64,000 bases of DNA from Lanius collurio (taxonomy: Eukaryota; Chordata; Aves; Passeriformes; Laniidae), in NCBI GenBank assembly GCA_020086605.1, contig JACBWW010000004.1, positions 11,299,911 to 11,363,910 on the forward strand, in the 5' to 3' direction. Each line of letters begins with the position of its first letter. Position 1 is the stretch's first letter. The translations under genes were made by a program, and so were the position numbers. Below are positions 22,101 through 35,450 of this stretch, piece by piece. Under the pieces are notes generated by a model that was not told where the DNA came from, made no database searches, and was given only the letters and a program-made list of their open reading frames with translations.

Positions 22101-23453
22101 TTGTTGAGGACCCATCCTGTCAAATTGTTACAAGTATGGCTTCTGCACTCCTGTATCTGAGCATCAGTAAAATGGAATACTTACTACAGATTTTACTTTA
22201 AAAGCTTGTTGCTGTTGCTTTTTTCTATTCTTTCTTTCATAATTTATTACAGAACTAATCCATGTACAAAATCCTGTGTTGCTGGAAAGGCTGTGCAGTG
22301 TCTTGCTAGTTTATACCATAGTATTGATCATCTGTGTTTCACATTGCTTAAACCCTTGTGCATAAATACCATGTCTGATGTTATCTGCTGTCAAGGCAGT
22401 TTTCTCCCATCTGTGGAATATCTGTGTTTTTTCATACTTATTCACATAGCACTGCTTTCACTCAAGAGGTGCTCTAGAGTGGTTGTGCACTTAGAAAAAA
22501 AAAAACCTAAAAGCGCTTTGACATACTTATGTAAACGTTGGCAGATATATTTTAAAAATAAATATTGGATCAGTTCCTCTTTTATTTCCTTGTCAACGCT
22601 CGAGTTCAGTAGTTGGCCCTGGAAGAGCTGTGAATGGCTTAATTAACAGCCAGAGCAGACCTCTGGGAGGCAGGTGTTTGGATTGTGTAGGAGTCTGCTG
22701 ATAAGAGTCCTTGTTAGAGGGCAAACAAAAAGCTTTGATCTGTGGTATTGGCAGATAAAGATTTTTGAGTTCCTTTTTTTTTGCAACATCTTAGAGCGTA
22801 CAGAGAGGATCTGAAGGTGTACATTTGTATGAAATTATTTGCAGGTTTTTTCCCATCTTATTTTTATTTTAGAAATAAAATTGCTTCAGGTACAGTTTTG
22901 ATCTATTTTCTTTAAAATCAAACAAAAAACATAGCATGTGTATGAGAGATCTAGTTAGATGAAATGGACATAAGTAGAGTATTCTTCTTTTGCCTTCAGT
23001 TTATAATACATCTGGTCTTTGCAGTTTTTTTTTTATATCACTGGTCAAGTATTAATACCCTCTTCTTGTTGTAAAACTCCGAAGCCAAGGAAGGCATGAT
23101 AGTATTTCCTCGACTTGCCTTCCTTTGAATAAGGAAAACCCCATATTGTCAGAGACTGCTTTGATCTAGCTTGCAGAAACTAGATATGTTCTTTTTTCAG
23201 GGAAATATGGGTAAGAAGGGAAGCTGCCCTGAAGTGCTGTGTGGGTTGCAGGAGGGTACTTTGTGAAATGCAGGAAATATTGCCAACTTACACGTAGGTG
23301 CAGAGGTAATGAGCTTATTCTATCATGAATTAATGTATATGTACCCTGTATAATTGTCAGTGTATTTAATGCATAAACTTAAATGTGTTCTTGAGATGTT
23401 AAGTCTTAACGCCGGTTTAATTAGTAATATTTTATTTTCTTCCTTTTTAATAG
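16133..23453 (+). other. CCDC88C: CCDC88C intron 2
   Basis: A 7.3-kb phase-2 intron. It opens with residual GC-rich island sequence and a poly-T/pyrimidine tract at 16366-16398, then turns AT-rich. No exon, named repeat or RNA gene was recognised. It ends with a T-rich tract and the acceptor ttaatag. Confidence 0.85.
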
Positions 23454-23562
23454 AGATCCTCGACCAACCAACCAGTGTGTCAACAAGCACGTAAATAATG
23501 ATGCTTATCTTCGGGTTCAAAACCTGACCATCTTGATCAGAAACATTAAGACTTACTATCAG
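23454..23562 (+). CDS. CCDC88C: CCDC88C exon 3: HOOK domain
   Basis: This 109-nt exon supplies the last base of the split Ile codon, then 36 codons (residues 55-90). The peptide starts [20 protein letters not shown] and ends [16 protein letters not shown]. The 'NKHVNND' and '[13 protein letters not shown]' elements match CCDC88C. The paralogue CCDC88A, as I recall, has lysine-rich NKKVNND and KFYYQ here instead. The exon ends in phase 0 at GTGAGC. Confidence 0.96.
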
Positions 23563-23753
23563 GTGAGCTTTCTGCTCTCTGTTCATTGGTCTGTGGTGAC
23601 TGCTGTACTGTTTTAGCTAGTACAGGGGCTGGGGGCTCAAAGAATCTTGCTGCAGGTGATGCCTGAGGTTTTAACTTTTATATTTTTCAAATTCTGTACT
23701 GCTTAGTGTGTAACTCTTCAGTTTCTTGTAGCCTGTAGATTTCTGCTCTCTCA

Positions 23754-24098
23754 TGCTAGGTAGACATAACAAAGCATCTCCGGGCCTGCTCTCTCCAAGG
23801 ACACTCAGACCGTCCTAGGCCCAAAAAGTATAAACTAAAAGCCTTTGAAAGAGGAGAAAGCTGAGGAGAATTATGTCATTAAACTGAAGCTCTAATTGGA
23901 GTATTAACCCTGATATGCAAATGAATCAAACCTATAAAAATGTGAAGAACTCGTGACCTGTTGTCCATATTGGGGTCCATCTCGGCAGTAGCCTCTGGCT
24001 CCTCAGGGGTACCTTTGAAGGCCTTTCAAATAAATACCTACCTTATTCCCTTACTCCTGTCTAGTCTCTGTTTCTAGGAGGCCTCTCAAGGCATCACA
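23754..24098 (+). mobile_element. Solo LTR of an avian endogenous retrovirus, sense orientation
   Basis: About 345 bp with LTR architecture. It has a TG start and CA end, an exact octamer ATGCAAAT (23915-23922), a TATA box TATAAAAA (23933-23940) and, 96 bp further on, AATAAA (24029-24034). A T/C-rich stretch and the terminal block 'ggcctctcaaggcatcaca' follow. The spacing of TATA and poly(A) signal is that of a short R region. No coding part is attached. The end blocks resemble songbird LTRs from memory. The start is approximate and no target-site duplication is evident. It lies 191 bp after exon 3 of CCDC88C. Confidence 0.7.
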
Positions 24099-27000
24099 GG
24101 AAATGGAGGGGAAATTGTGTTTGTGTAAGAGTACTTCCAGCCATGCTTTCTCTTCTGAAAATGACAATATGGTTATCTTCTCTATCTATTCCTCATGGCC
24201 AGAGGCTGCTTCCTTGCCTTCCTCTTTTTTTTTAAAGAAGTTTTTGTGCTCAAAGACTGTCACAGCATTTGGAGATGCATGTACTAAAAGGACTGTTTTG
24301 TGGTAGGGTTCTGTATATGAAGGGAATTGCTGAAATGGAAGTAGTGTTTCTGGATAAAAGACTTTTTAAAACAGGAAACCTTTTCTTAAAGGGGCTACTA
24401 AACAGTAAAATCTTGATTTAGAAATGTTTTTACCACTAGAACATAAACCTTAAATTGATAGGAAAAATAAATCTGTGCTTAGCTTGAAGGTAGACTTCTT
24501 ACACTCTATACTTTGGTGTTCAAGTAGTTGTTTGTTCTGAACTCCTCCAAGAGAGTGAAGTGCAGGAATGACTGCAGAGTCTCACAGTGCACTTGTTGGG
24601 TGTCTTTCTTGAGCTGTCAGTGTTCCTGTACTGTAACAGTGCTCCCCTAAAACCAGGATGGTGACAGCTGAGTGCTTTTGCAGAGTTATGAGCATGTTGG
24701 CTGCTGCTGGAGAACCACAGCACAAATTCAGTTACTCTAAATAGAATTTCTGTATGCACACTTATGTATATTTGGACTTCTTAGCGAGAAGGTAACTGTT
24801 CTGTTTCCTTCTACACATCTTTTGCCAGATTTGAATACTGTGCAGTATAAACCAGGCTGAAACCACTTAGGATTGTTAAAACGCTTCTCTGTGTCTCAGA
24901 GATATAATGAACAAGCAAACAAAACTGTAGGAGTTAATGTCAGTGTGTTTACCCAGGACACTTCATCTTTTCTGTATATATAGAAGAGGCTGTGTATTGG
25001 TTTTGTCTTCAAAATACAGAAGAGATGTAGAATAGTGCCTTTCCATGCCATTCTCTTCCAAAACTTGCCTACTGCTTTTCCATCTGATTGCCACAACTCT
25101 GCTCCTGGACTTGCTTAGGGAAGCCTGAAAGACGGGCACTTGTGAAAAATGACAAAATCAGATGGGGTGAATGAGTCATCTGTGCAAGTTCCAGCAGCCT
25201 GCTAGGAAAATTAAGTAACTTAGATTTGAGTTGGTGTAGGGGAGGGCATCATGTATTTCTGACCATAACTGATCTGTGTCTCTTGTTGAGATCTGGATAT
25301 GCTGATGCGATGGGATGTCATTCCTGAGACTTGTGGTTTCTAAGGAGAAATTCCATTTGGTCATAATTAGGGGCTGATGTTTGGGGGTTAGTGGGTTGAT
25401 TTTTTGTTTTGTCTTGTTGTTGCTGCTTGTTTCTGTTACTCAGTAAATAGTTTAAAAGTATTTGTAATCTAAAAGAAAGACTAGTCCTAACCTTTTTTCT
25501 CCTTGCCCCTCAAGATTTGATATCTGAGAGTGTGGTCCTTCAGGTGTTGAAACTTTCATTCACATGCCTTTTTTCTTTTCTTGAAGCTGATACTCTGACC
25601 TCTTTTAAAAGTACCTGGAAAGATCAGAGTCAGGAAAAAAGAAAAGTGATTCAGAGTCATGTGTTATGTTGCTTGTTGACCTAGCTGTTGAGCTAATCCA
25701 GTAAAGCTAGCAACAACTAAAATAGGTTAAGACACAGAATTTTCAATGGGAAACAGTGGCTGAGGCTTGCAGTAGCAGCTGTAACAGTCATGTTCCCATT
25801 GTAGTCCGCAAGTTAAGTACTATGAATCTTGCTGCCTGAGGACAACATATACTGTAGGTAAACAAAGTAGTCATGAGACCTCATCAGTCTTTGCATTTGG
25901 TCCTGAAAATATAATTACAACAAAGTTTAAAATGAAATAACTTTTTTTTTTGTGGTAGTAAGATTATATAAGAAACTTATTTTTCCTTGACACGATCATA
26001 TCTTCAGGGCAAATCCAAGGTCTTGATGCTAATCTGAGTTTCCCTTTCATGTGGTGTGTGCAGCCTTCAACTCTCCATAGTCTGGGGGTAGTTGAGGCCA
26101 TCTATGCTGTAACTGAGCAATGTGTGAGATTGATGCAGAGTATAGTGTTGCATCTGTACTCGCCTCTGTTAGATGTTTGGAGGTTTTCTTGTCATTTAGG
26201 ATATGATTTAAGTAGGCTTTACTAGGATTTTTTTTTAACATGCAACCAAATAGATGCTTTGGAATATTAAATATTCTTAATAATTAAATATTACTACTCT
26301 ACTTCTTTCCTGAATATTAGAGATGTTTTTAAATAGGCTGAAGTTGTGGGCATTGATTGATGAAGTAGTATTAATACATTAGCCTAAGTTAAAGTGAGGG
26401 TAGCATCTTAGTGACTGAAAACACATTTGCAGACTATGAGGGAGAAGTTCCTGACAAACAATAGGAACACAAATTTTCTGCTTCCTCAAGAGAAACAAAA
26501 GCTCCTGAAAACACAATACTAGCCTTGACATTTTACATTCCTTTTCGCTTAATGGACCAAAGTCAAGTTAACAGCATAATTGCTGATTTCAGTAGACCAG
26601 GTCATCTAGAATGAAGTGGCATTTTCCTCGTTGTTGTTTGAAGGACATTGTTAGGTATGCAGAAATATTTGTCCTTCTCTGTACTGGGCAGGAGCAATCA
26701 AGAATGACATAAATTCATGGTACTGTAAACAGTATCTAAGGAAGGTGACATAAGTGCCTACTAAAATTAATGCTGATATTCAGAAGGTAGCTGAAATTTC
26801 AGATCTTGTAATTGTCTAGTCTTTCTGTATCTAATATCAGATTTCTAGTATATCTGTGTAGCTGATCTCTTTGTTAAAGCAAAATTCTCATTAATAGAGA
26901 TAATACTTCAGAAAACAAGGACAGGTCTGATCCAGAAGCACAGTTCCAAGTATTACAGTGTTTGCACTTTCCTGATCTCATAAGCTGAGGGTTTCTGCTG

Positions 27001-29213
27001 GAAATAAGTATGAACAAGATAGGTTATTGGTGGAATTTGGGTTTGATTTAAACTTTAAAGATCAGGCCATAGATATGCTTCACCAGGAATAACTTGGGAG
27101 GGGTACATGCAATGAAGAGGCCTTTTTTTCCATTTGAATAACCTCTCTATTTTAGAAATTTCCCAACTGAATTTGTTCATTCAGAATTTTCTGAAGAGTT
27201 GCCATTTTGCAACTTTCAGCTGCATGAGACTTCATTGCTGGTGGCTACTGAGAAAAGCAGTGTCCAGACTCTTAAAACAGAGGACAACATTGGTTGCTGT
27301 AGGCTTTGGTGGGTTTTTATTTATTTGTTGGCTACATAATACTTGCTACCAGCGATGCCATGCAACATCTTTGCATTTCCCACTCTCTCAACAGTTGTAC
27401 CTTGTGAAGGTTTTTATTGACTTGACAGGCCCCTCTTTTGAAACTGAGCATATGACTCATTTTGCTGTGGGATTTTATGAGCATTCAAGATAATGTCATT
27501 AATTGCATTTAATAATGGTTATGCTACTGGTTCACTGGAGAAATGGCTGATCATAAAACTTCTGCAATTGTTGCCATATCTTGGAAAAGGCTGAACACAG
27601 CACAAAGTTTTCTTTCCTCGTAGTGTGAATTTTATGTGAGTCTTCTTGCTCTGACTGAATTCCAGTGCTTGGCTGTCTTTAAACTGAAAAAAGATGGAAG
27701 AAGAAAGCTAGAAAACCTGAAGGGTGTTAGCCTCTCCCTTTGCTGTCTTCTACAGAGTGTTTAAATCCTGTAGGTGCTGCTACTTGAAGATTGCATGTAA
27801 GAGCAGCTGTCCTGATATCTGCAATGCTTGGATAATATGCTCATACCTGTAGAGTTTTGGAAGAAGCCTAAGGCAGGCTGCCAGGGGGAGCTTGAACTGG
27901 CTTTATTGTGCTTCTTCTGCTCATGTGTCAATCTTTGGGTTTAATGTTTTTTCTAAGGTACTAAAAATCACTTTGATACCAGTTTATAAAAAAGGAGTTT
28001 TGTGAAAGGGTCTGTTTTGGTAACAAATAGTTTCCTAACCTTCACAAATGTCAGCAATCACTCCAGCAGTATATACTTCACTCTCAAGCAAAAAATTCAT
28101 AGCATTTAGATGAAAAACTTGAAGCTGATGGAATAAAAGAATGTGATCATCCCTTGGCTATGCTTGGATGGATATTATGGTCACATCTGGAGTTTGCTGT
28201 TGGAAGAAATGCTACAGTGTGGTCACAGCTGTATTTTTGTTGCCGTTATTCCCTGCCGTTGTGGCCACTAAATACCTAGCAGATTACCTTGTGTTTCTAA
28301 AAAGCTGGAAATGTCAATTAAAGAAAAGTTGTACTGAGCCACAATTCTGTAAAGAGTTGTGACTGTGTGGCATGTGCAACTTAAGTAAGGAACTCATAAT
28401 AACCCATAGTGTTCTCATTAAAATGAGAGAAGGGATGGGTGAAGAGGAGGCAATTAACTGAATTTTTAGAGACACTATATCATCATAAATCTTACTGTCC
28501 CCACCTAAATCACTTAGCTGGGCCCCGAGATCATGGTGGGCAAGGATGCCTTAATTTTAGGGCATATTTTTTCAAACCTGCATCTTCCCTTTACTTCTCT
28601 GCTCTATAGTTGTGTAAAACAAGTACAAGCAGCAGAGTTTTTATCGGGTACATTATTAGCTGCCTGTGAGTTGCTGAGGCTGTTTCTAACCTCTGGAATA
28701 GAGATGAGTTTGTGTTCAGGCTGTGGCAAATGCTGTTTTTCCCTGTGGATCAGTGAAGGTCTTGCAATACTGGTAGCTTCCAGATCAGTAAACGGCTCCC
28801 ACTTCTGTAGTTGAAGCACTGAGTCAGATTTAGAGCTCTTAACTGCAAAGAGGAATTCAAACTTGAAGCTCCAGATTTGGGCACAGCTTAGGGACTGGCG
28901 ACTCTACTCATGCTATAAATAAAGTTCTGGAAGTGCAGTGTCCTTTTGCCTGAGCTGAAATCTTTCCCTACTAGGCAGGCTACTTCTAGTGGGCTAGTAA
29001 TCTAGTCCTTAGCAAAGTAAACACCAAAATGCTAGAAATGTACATAAATGCACACTCCCTGAAGTCAAAAAAAGTATTTTTCTGTTCTTAAGGGGAAAGT
29101 TTGTACTCCCAATAGCCTACTGAAATTAGGTAAAATTAAACTTCTTTTTGCTAGCTTTGTGAGCTTGATGGGTTAAGCTACACTGGGCCTGAGTGACTGC
29201 TTTCCTTTGACTC

Positions 29214-29231
29214 CCGTTCCCTAGGGAACGG
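29214..29231. promoter_or_regulatory. 18-bp perfect palindrome containing an EBF-type site
   Basis: CCGTTCCCTAGGGAACGG is its own reverse complement. The centre TCCCTAGGGA fits the EBF/COE family consensus TCCCNNGGGA. It carries two CpGs in AT-rich surroundings. Confidence 0.55.
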
Positions 29232-32200
29232 TTTTGACTTAGGGACGACCTTTATTCATCTTGAGCTTTAAATTCCAAAATTATTGACTGAGAGTATCAG
29301 CTTTCTCATGAGCAAGGTATCCAAAGCTTCAACAGAGCTGCTTTTTAATTCAGATGCTTTACTGATCTCGTGCACTCCTGAGTGCAGCTCTCTCCCTTTT
29401 CTGCACAGTTGAGTGGGCTGTATTCACAGAGCGTCCCAAATTTTCTGCTTTGGCAGTTGTACTGTTGCACCTACCAGAGGTAGTGTGCATGTTCTTGTGG
29501 TGTGAAGTTACAGCTGCACCAGTGAGCAGCCTTGAAGCCTCTCTGTCTTTTTCACAAGTCCTCAAGAAATAAACAAACTCTTAGGATAAGTAAGTTATTT
29601 GCAGGGTACTGTTGTAGGGATGGGCTGTGTTTCAGTAAGGCAGTGGGTCTTTCAGGACTCGAGATTCTGCCACTGGCACAACCTGGAGTAGAATCTTATT
29701 AGCTGTGTATTTGCTTCCGCCTCTATTCTTCATTTGACTTCTAGTTAAACTTGCTACAGGCACAGACTGTCTATGTATTTATGTAGTACTTAGCTTAATG
29801 AGGCTTTTTTGGTTCTACAGTGACAAAAATATTTTGAGTTAGGCTTTCTCTTCTGCAGGAGCATGATCATAAGACATGAAGGTTGTATGCAAGACTGGTA
29901 TTGTCCACAGTGAATTGTGAAGACATTTGCTTATTGTAGTGGTGGGTGCAGGGCAAGGGAATGACTGACCGTGGTGCAGCCCTTCTGGGAAATGCTGAAC
30001 CAGTGATGTTACTCTTTGATCTAGTTCTTCAGCTGAAAATGGGTACCACTCTGCTGCAGTGGGACAAACATAACAAAAATCGTGATCATTTTGTGTACAT
30101 GCTCTTATCAGGTGTTTCAGTGGGAAAGAGACAGACAGGTGACTCATCACTAGCAGCCAGACTGTCTGATGCTTTGTTAATGAAAATCGTCTTGATCATT
30201 TCCAGAAGAACTAAATAAACATTTCTGCTTCAGAGTTGAAATAAGTTTCTGCAGAGGTCAGTTTTAAAAGTGTTCCAAGGTTGGTGAGAGGTACCCATTC
30301 CAGGTGACTCAGGGGCATGGCGTTAGACACCTGGTTGAGATTACTGGCTGTGATTCTAGGGTACATTTTGGCTGAGAGATTAAATTCTATCTGGAAGTTT
30401 AAGGGAGGACTCATTTTAGAGACATGTTTTTTCCCCTTGAGGCTCTATGTGCTTTTTAATGCAGAATGAAATAGTTACCTCAAACAGATGGAATAGAATG
30501 GGTTGACTTTTAAACAACTTTTTTCCTGGAGCTAGAATATGGGAAAGGGCAGAGTAGCCTGACATATGTCTGTAGTCTTGTCTTTGTTTTGCTTAATAGG
30601 CTTGAGGGATGTGACTATATTGTGCAGACAAATGAAGAAACTGAGCCAAGGAAAGAGAGGAGCAGTGGCCTGAAATAGAGAGGCAAGTAAAGGTGACCTG
30701 TGAAATTTTACAGTATGGAATAGCTATTTGGTTCCCACACAGAGGCATTTACTTAACCTCTGACATGTTAATTGAGAGCAATTCTTGGGGTGTCTGAACT
30801 GCAGAACGCATCCACAGTGTCCTTTTATGGCTGAAAAAAGACTAATGTGAGTGTGTGTGACTTTCCTTAACGAATGCCAAGGCGTACTGTTGATCTCCTT
30901 GACTGTTGCTGTCATTACCAGTGCTAAAGCCACAGAGTATTTCAGTCCTCTGCTTCATATGTATTTTTGGATATTAGGTTTGAGATGTAAGTCGCTGTTC
31001 AGACAGCCATGTTCAGTCCTGCTACCTCAATTTTGGGCAAATGTCCTATTTTTGTCAGCTGAAATTTTGCAAAGGAGGGAATTAAGTTTTGTAGAGCCTA
31101 CCAATTTTGGGTAATTTAGAAAACAGCCTGCATGCCACTTATAGCTGAAAATAGAGTTGAGGTTTATTTTTTGCTAAAAGATAATAAAAAAATGAAAGCT
31201 AAAGATGACATTGTTGCCTGTGTTTCTATAGTGAATTCTATGTCATTTAGTACTTTTCATTCAAAAGTCTTTAAAGAGAGAAGATGAATTCCACAAATGT
31301 ATAAAGTATGATTGCCAAACAGTCCCCTAATTGCATACCAATTCCCAAAGCCAATAACTTTTACTTTTTAATGGCAGGTAGTAAAGGAAAGTGATTAATA
31401 CTCTTATTTTAAAGGCATGTTCTTCCTGTGAAAGTGTTACTTAATCCAGTGTCACTTTCATTGAGGTTATTGTCACATTCTGTATTGTGACACACAGCCC
31501 TCAGTCCACAGTCCTGCTTTCACAGCTCTGACTCTGGATTAAGGTTTGGTACCCAGGCTTGTTCCTGTCAGTTCCAGGCAGTGATCTGAGGCCCTGTGGT
31601 GTGGAACAAGCAAAGGTGTCTCTTTGTGCCTGTAATTCAGCTGACCTTGGCTTTCTACTCAACAGCATCCTAGTTCAGCTTGTGATACAAAGCTCTGTAA
31701 TGAAATTTCATTTTTTTAATGGCTTATTAGACCTGTAAGCAATTCTTCCACAGTGTATTTTCATGAGGTATTTGAGACAGGTATTTGAAATGTCTTTTAA
31801 AGTAGTGCTGCACTGTCCTTTTGAAGGAGTATCAGGTTTCAGAAATGTGTGGGAGATCTTGGATCTAATGCAGAGTTTTATTTACCTCTGAAAACTTTCG
31901 TGGTTTGTGTTGTAAAGGTGTGCTTGAGTTTATGCTGACCTCCAGTACTTTTGGCAAGTGTGAGTGATCTTGAGCCCAGAAATGGGTGTGAAGGGTGTGG
32001 AGACACCTATCCTGGTTAAGAAAGGTGGGATTTACCCTGCTGAGCAGGTTGCTGGACCTGAGAAAGTAATGGACATGGGGACAGGAGGGAGTTTTAGTAT
32101 GCTAATTTCTTTGCTGAAGGGAACTCACAGGAAAGGGTATATTTCCTCTGTTACATGGTGTATGGACTTTACACCAATGCAAGTTAGGGAAGGCACCTGC

Positions 32201-32837
32201 TCATGAGGGCACAGAAATTGTAATGCTATCATTTCTGTGTGCATCTCCCATTTGCACACGTTGGTTTGTGAAGAGAAGGTTTTATAAAATGAGCAAACTC
32301 TAAGGAGCAAATAATGCAGCAGATTAAAGTGTGTACACACTGTACTTTGAGTAAGCAGAATGACTTTTTGAAATGGCTGTTTGAATATAAGCTGTGTGTG
32401 AGATTAAAGATGGAGTTGAATGAGAGTTAAGTGTTTAAATTTTGCTGGATCCTCATATGGCCAGTAAAAGTGCCTAAATAAAAATCTGCTCAGCAGACAG
32501 AAATGGCCCCTGTGGAGCTGCTGCTGTCTGTTCTCTTTCATAATTAGCATTATTAAAAGTCTCTAGATGTTTATTTAATTTATTTTTTAGACTTAGAATG
32601 ACATCAGTTGTGTGTGTTAGGTGATCAAGGTAATAGTGATAGACATCTGCTCCTTTGGGGGCTGGTAGGAAAGACTTGTCTTTGCCCAAAGGAAGAATAT
32701 TGTATGAATGCCATATGATCATTTTCACAGGACAGGAAGATATTTATTTAGTGGGTAATTAATATTTTTAAACTACAGTAGGTGATGCTCTTTCTTTAGA
32801 AAAGTCACCTTTATTTATCTTATATTAAAGAAATTAT

Positions 32838-32888
32838 TTCAGAAACATCTAAGTTGTTTGCTGTATGTTTAAGAAGCAAAAGAAGGTA
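32838..32888 (+). repeat. 51-bp duplicated segment, copy A
   Basis: From ttcagaaacatctaag to agcaaaagaaggta it matches positions 35400-35450 at 49 of 51 bases. Same orientation, copies 2.56 kb apart. Not a repeat family I recognise. Confidence 0.85.
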
Positions 32889-33317
32889 AGTTCCCTGTGG
32901 GACCTTAGAGTTCTTGTGTGTATTGGGCTTTTTTCCTCTTTTTTTAATGGTGCTCCTATCTGTAATATATCCACTGGAAAGATATTTGCAAGGGAGTGGC
33001 GCATCAAACTTGTATCACAGAAAGACCTGTTAGGTGTGCAGTTTGTTTTATAGGAGGGGAGGTTTGCACTGAGTTTAATGCCTGGTTCATTTTGGAGCAG
33101 CTGCGTTGCAGTAAAGCTAAATGACTGGGGTCCCAAGGGAAGCATGAGCATTTACTGGTGGAAATTGGAAGGAACTGAATTTCTTTTAAATTTTTTTTTT
33201 TATACTATAGGGCAGAACTACCAAGTATGTTAAAATGCTCATTTGTCAGGATGAAGTTTCTGTAGAAACAGCATCAGTCCCAAGAAGCAGTTATTCTAAA
33301 AGTAAAATACATTTCAC

Positions 33318-33455
33318 TTAAAAAAAATAATCAAAACCAATCAAGCATAAAAAAGGTAAAAAATCCCAAGCAAAACCAACCAACCAAAAACCATTCCCAA
33401 CAAAAAAATTCAACAAAAACTGCAGTCACCACAAAACCCCTACAGCCAAAACCTT
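33318..33455 (+). repeat. A/C-rich low-complexity tract
   Basis: A long stretch of A runs interrupted by C and CC (aaaccaaccaacc and similar), nearly free of G. Simple-sequence character, no coding content. Confidence 0.7.
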
Positions 33456-35157
33456 TTTTATTTGACTAGTAACCTGTTTGAATTGCTTGGAGTCTCTCAA
33501 GACTGTGTAGTTACTTCAAAGCAAAACAATAATTCAACTACCAGGAGTTCCCCCTTTAAGGTGTAATAAATGTCTCAAGGTCACTTCTTCAATGTTGATA
33601 TTTTAAAAAGTGAAAGAAAACCCCCAACAGCCAAACAAAAAAAGCCCCACTCTCTGTTTTCCTGAATATGCAAAAGTGTCAGTATTGAAAGCTTTCTCTT
33701 TGTTTTCAGAGTTTGTGGCAAATGCTTATCTGAACAGCATGTGGATGTATCTTTACAGTTTTACATGCAGAAGGAATGATTCTGTAGTAGAGGACCACAA
33801 AAGCTGCCATTATTAGAAGCCTTGCTTACACTTCAGTGCTCTGGCACTTAATCTTGCTCCCAGCATCCAGTCATGCAGAAGAAACTAAACCAGAGTGCTC
33901 TAATTCTCAAACTTGGTTGAGTTGTCTCACATTTCTTCCAGTATGCATTTCCTTTGTAGCCTGAGCCAAAATCTTGATTAGAGAGGTGATTTTCATCCCC
34001 TCTTTTTCACTTAGCCCATTCTCTTCTTATGATTTGCTAGGTCCAAATTCCGTGCAATTGAGAGATTTGGATTTCAAATAATTTGTTATTGCTTGAAGAC
34101 TTGCCTTCCCTTAGAAACAGCTGCAGTTTGGCCTTTTGTTTCCTAAAGCATTTCATTTAACTTGCAATTGTCCTTCCTTTGTATGGCGTAGGATCTGATT
34201 TTAAGCGACACTGACCTGATAGAGGTGCTGAGCATCTTGCATAGCAGGGTCTTCAAACAGTTTTGGTTTGATACCCTTGATACCCAGAGCTATCTACCAG
34301 ATCATGATTTGTTTTGGTTCTTCTTGACATATTGCTAGCATATTGGAGCTTTTACCAGTGTCAAGGTATGTATCACACTTTATCAGTGCTTAGAGGTTTT
34401 GCAGTGTTTATGGCAGCCACTTGAGCATCTTCAGAAGATACACTGGCTTGCTTTCCCAGTCTTGAGCTTAGCAGGACACCTAGTTTTGGAGGCTTTGAGT
34501 CCTCTGCCAAACTTGCTGTAAGAGAGACACACTCAGATGAGAGAGCTGAGTTGGCATGAGAGAGTTAAAAGTAGTTGTTTTTATAACATGGTAAACTGCT
34601 GTTCTCTTCTAGCACACAGACTTTGCAGTCAGGCTGGTACTGTCACCCATTTATAAAGGACAGCTCATTTAAAGCTTCTTTTCAGTATGGTTTTAAACAA
34701 GTGGAAATACACTTACAGCCAAGTAGATGTAGAATTATTACCAGTAACTCTTGAGACTCTAAAGGAGTAATCTTAAATACCAAATACATTAAAAAAACCC
34801 CAACAACAACAAAAAAAAACCCAAACCCACAAGCCACTTTGATCTTACTGATACTCATGCAAGTCTTTCCCTTCAGGTTGCATTAATCTTAATTCCTCTA
34901 AGTGTTTTGTAAGTTAAGAAAGTTAATGGTGAAGAGTGATTTATTTTTAGTTGGTTAAATGCCGCTGAATGCTGCTTAAAACACATACAAGTTCCTGATT
35001 AGCTGTTTTTTTGTAATAGGTAGCATCTAATTCCCAGCTTAAAATTTCAGTGGTAATTCAAGTAAAATACTTCAGCTGCTTCTGCCAACTGTATTTAATA
35101 TGCAGATGAGGTGACAAGCAGTTTGGCTTTCAGCACATTTGTTTTAAATAAGCTTTT

Positions 35158-35187
35158 CTATGTGTGATACTTTTGAATCACACATAG
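35158..35187. repeat. 11-bp perfect inverted repeat with 8-nt loop
   Basis: Arms ctatgtgtgat (35158-35168) and atcacacatag (35177-35187) are exact reverse complements around the loop acttttga. Function unknown. Confidence 0.8.
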
Positions 35188-35399
35188 TGTGATATACATA
35201 GTGAATCTGGGATTTTAAAGCAGCTGTGTGACCAGAGTGCCAAAGGGGGCTGTTCAGGTCAACACTAGATTTAAGTCGTTGTAGTTATGGGGGGTTTCTA
35301 TTCTGTGTGTGAGTTTTTTTGTTTGTTTTTGTTCTGTGTTGGGTGCTTGTTTGGATTGTTTTTAATATGTAGTGTTGCAGTTTGGGGGGTTTGTGTAAC

Positions 35400-35450
35400 T
35401 TCAAAAACATCTAAGTTGTGTGCTGTATGTTTAAGAAGCAAAAGAAGGTA
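35400..35450 (+). repeat. 51-bp duplicated segment, copy B
   Basis: Partner of 32838-32888, with two mismatches. After the match it runs on into further 'aagaaggtgct' sequence not found at copy A. Confidence 0.85.
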
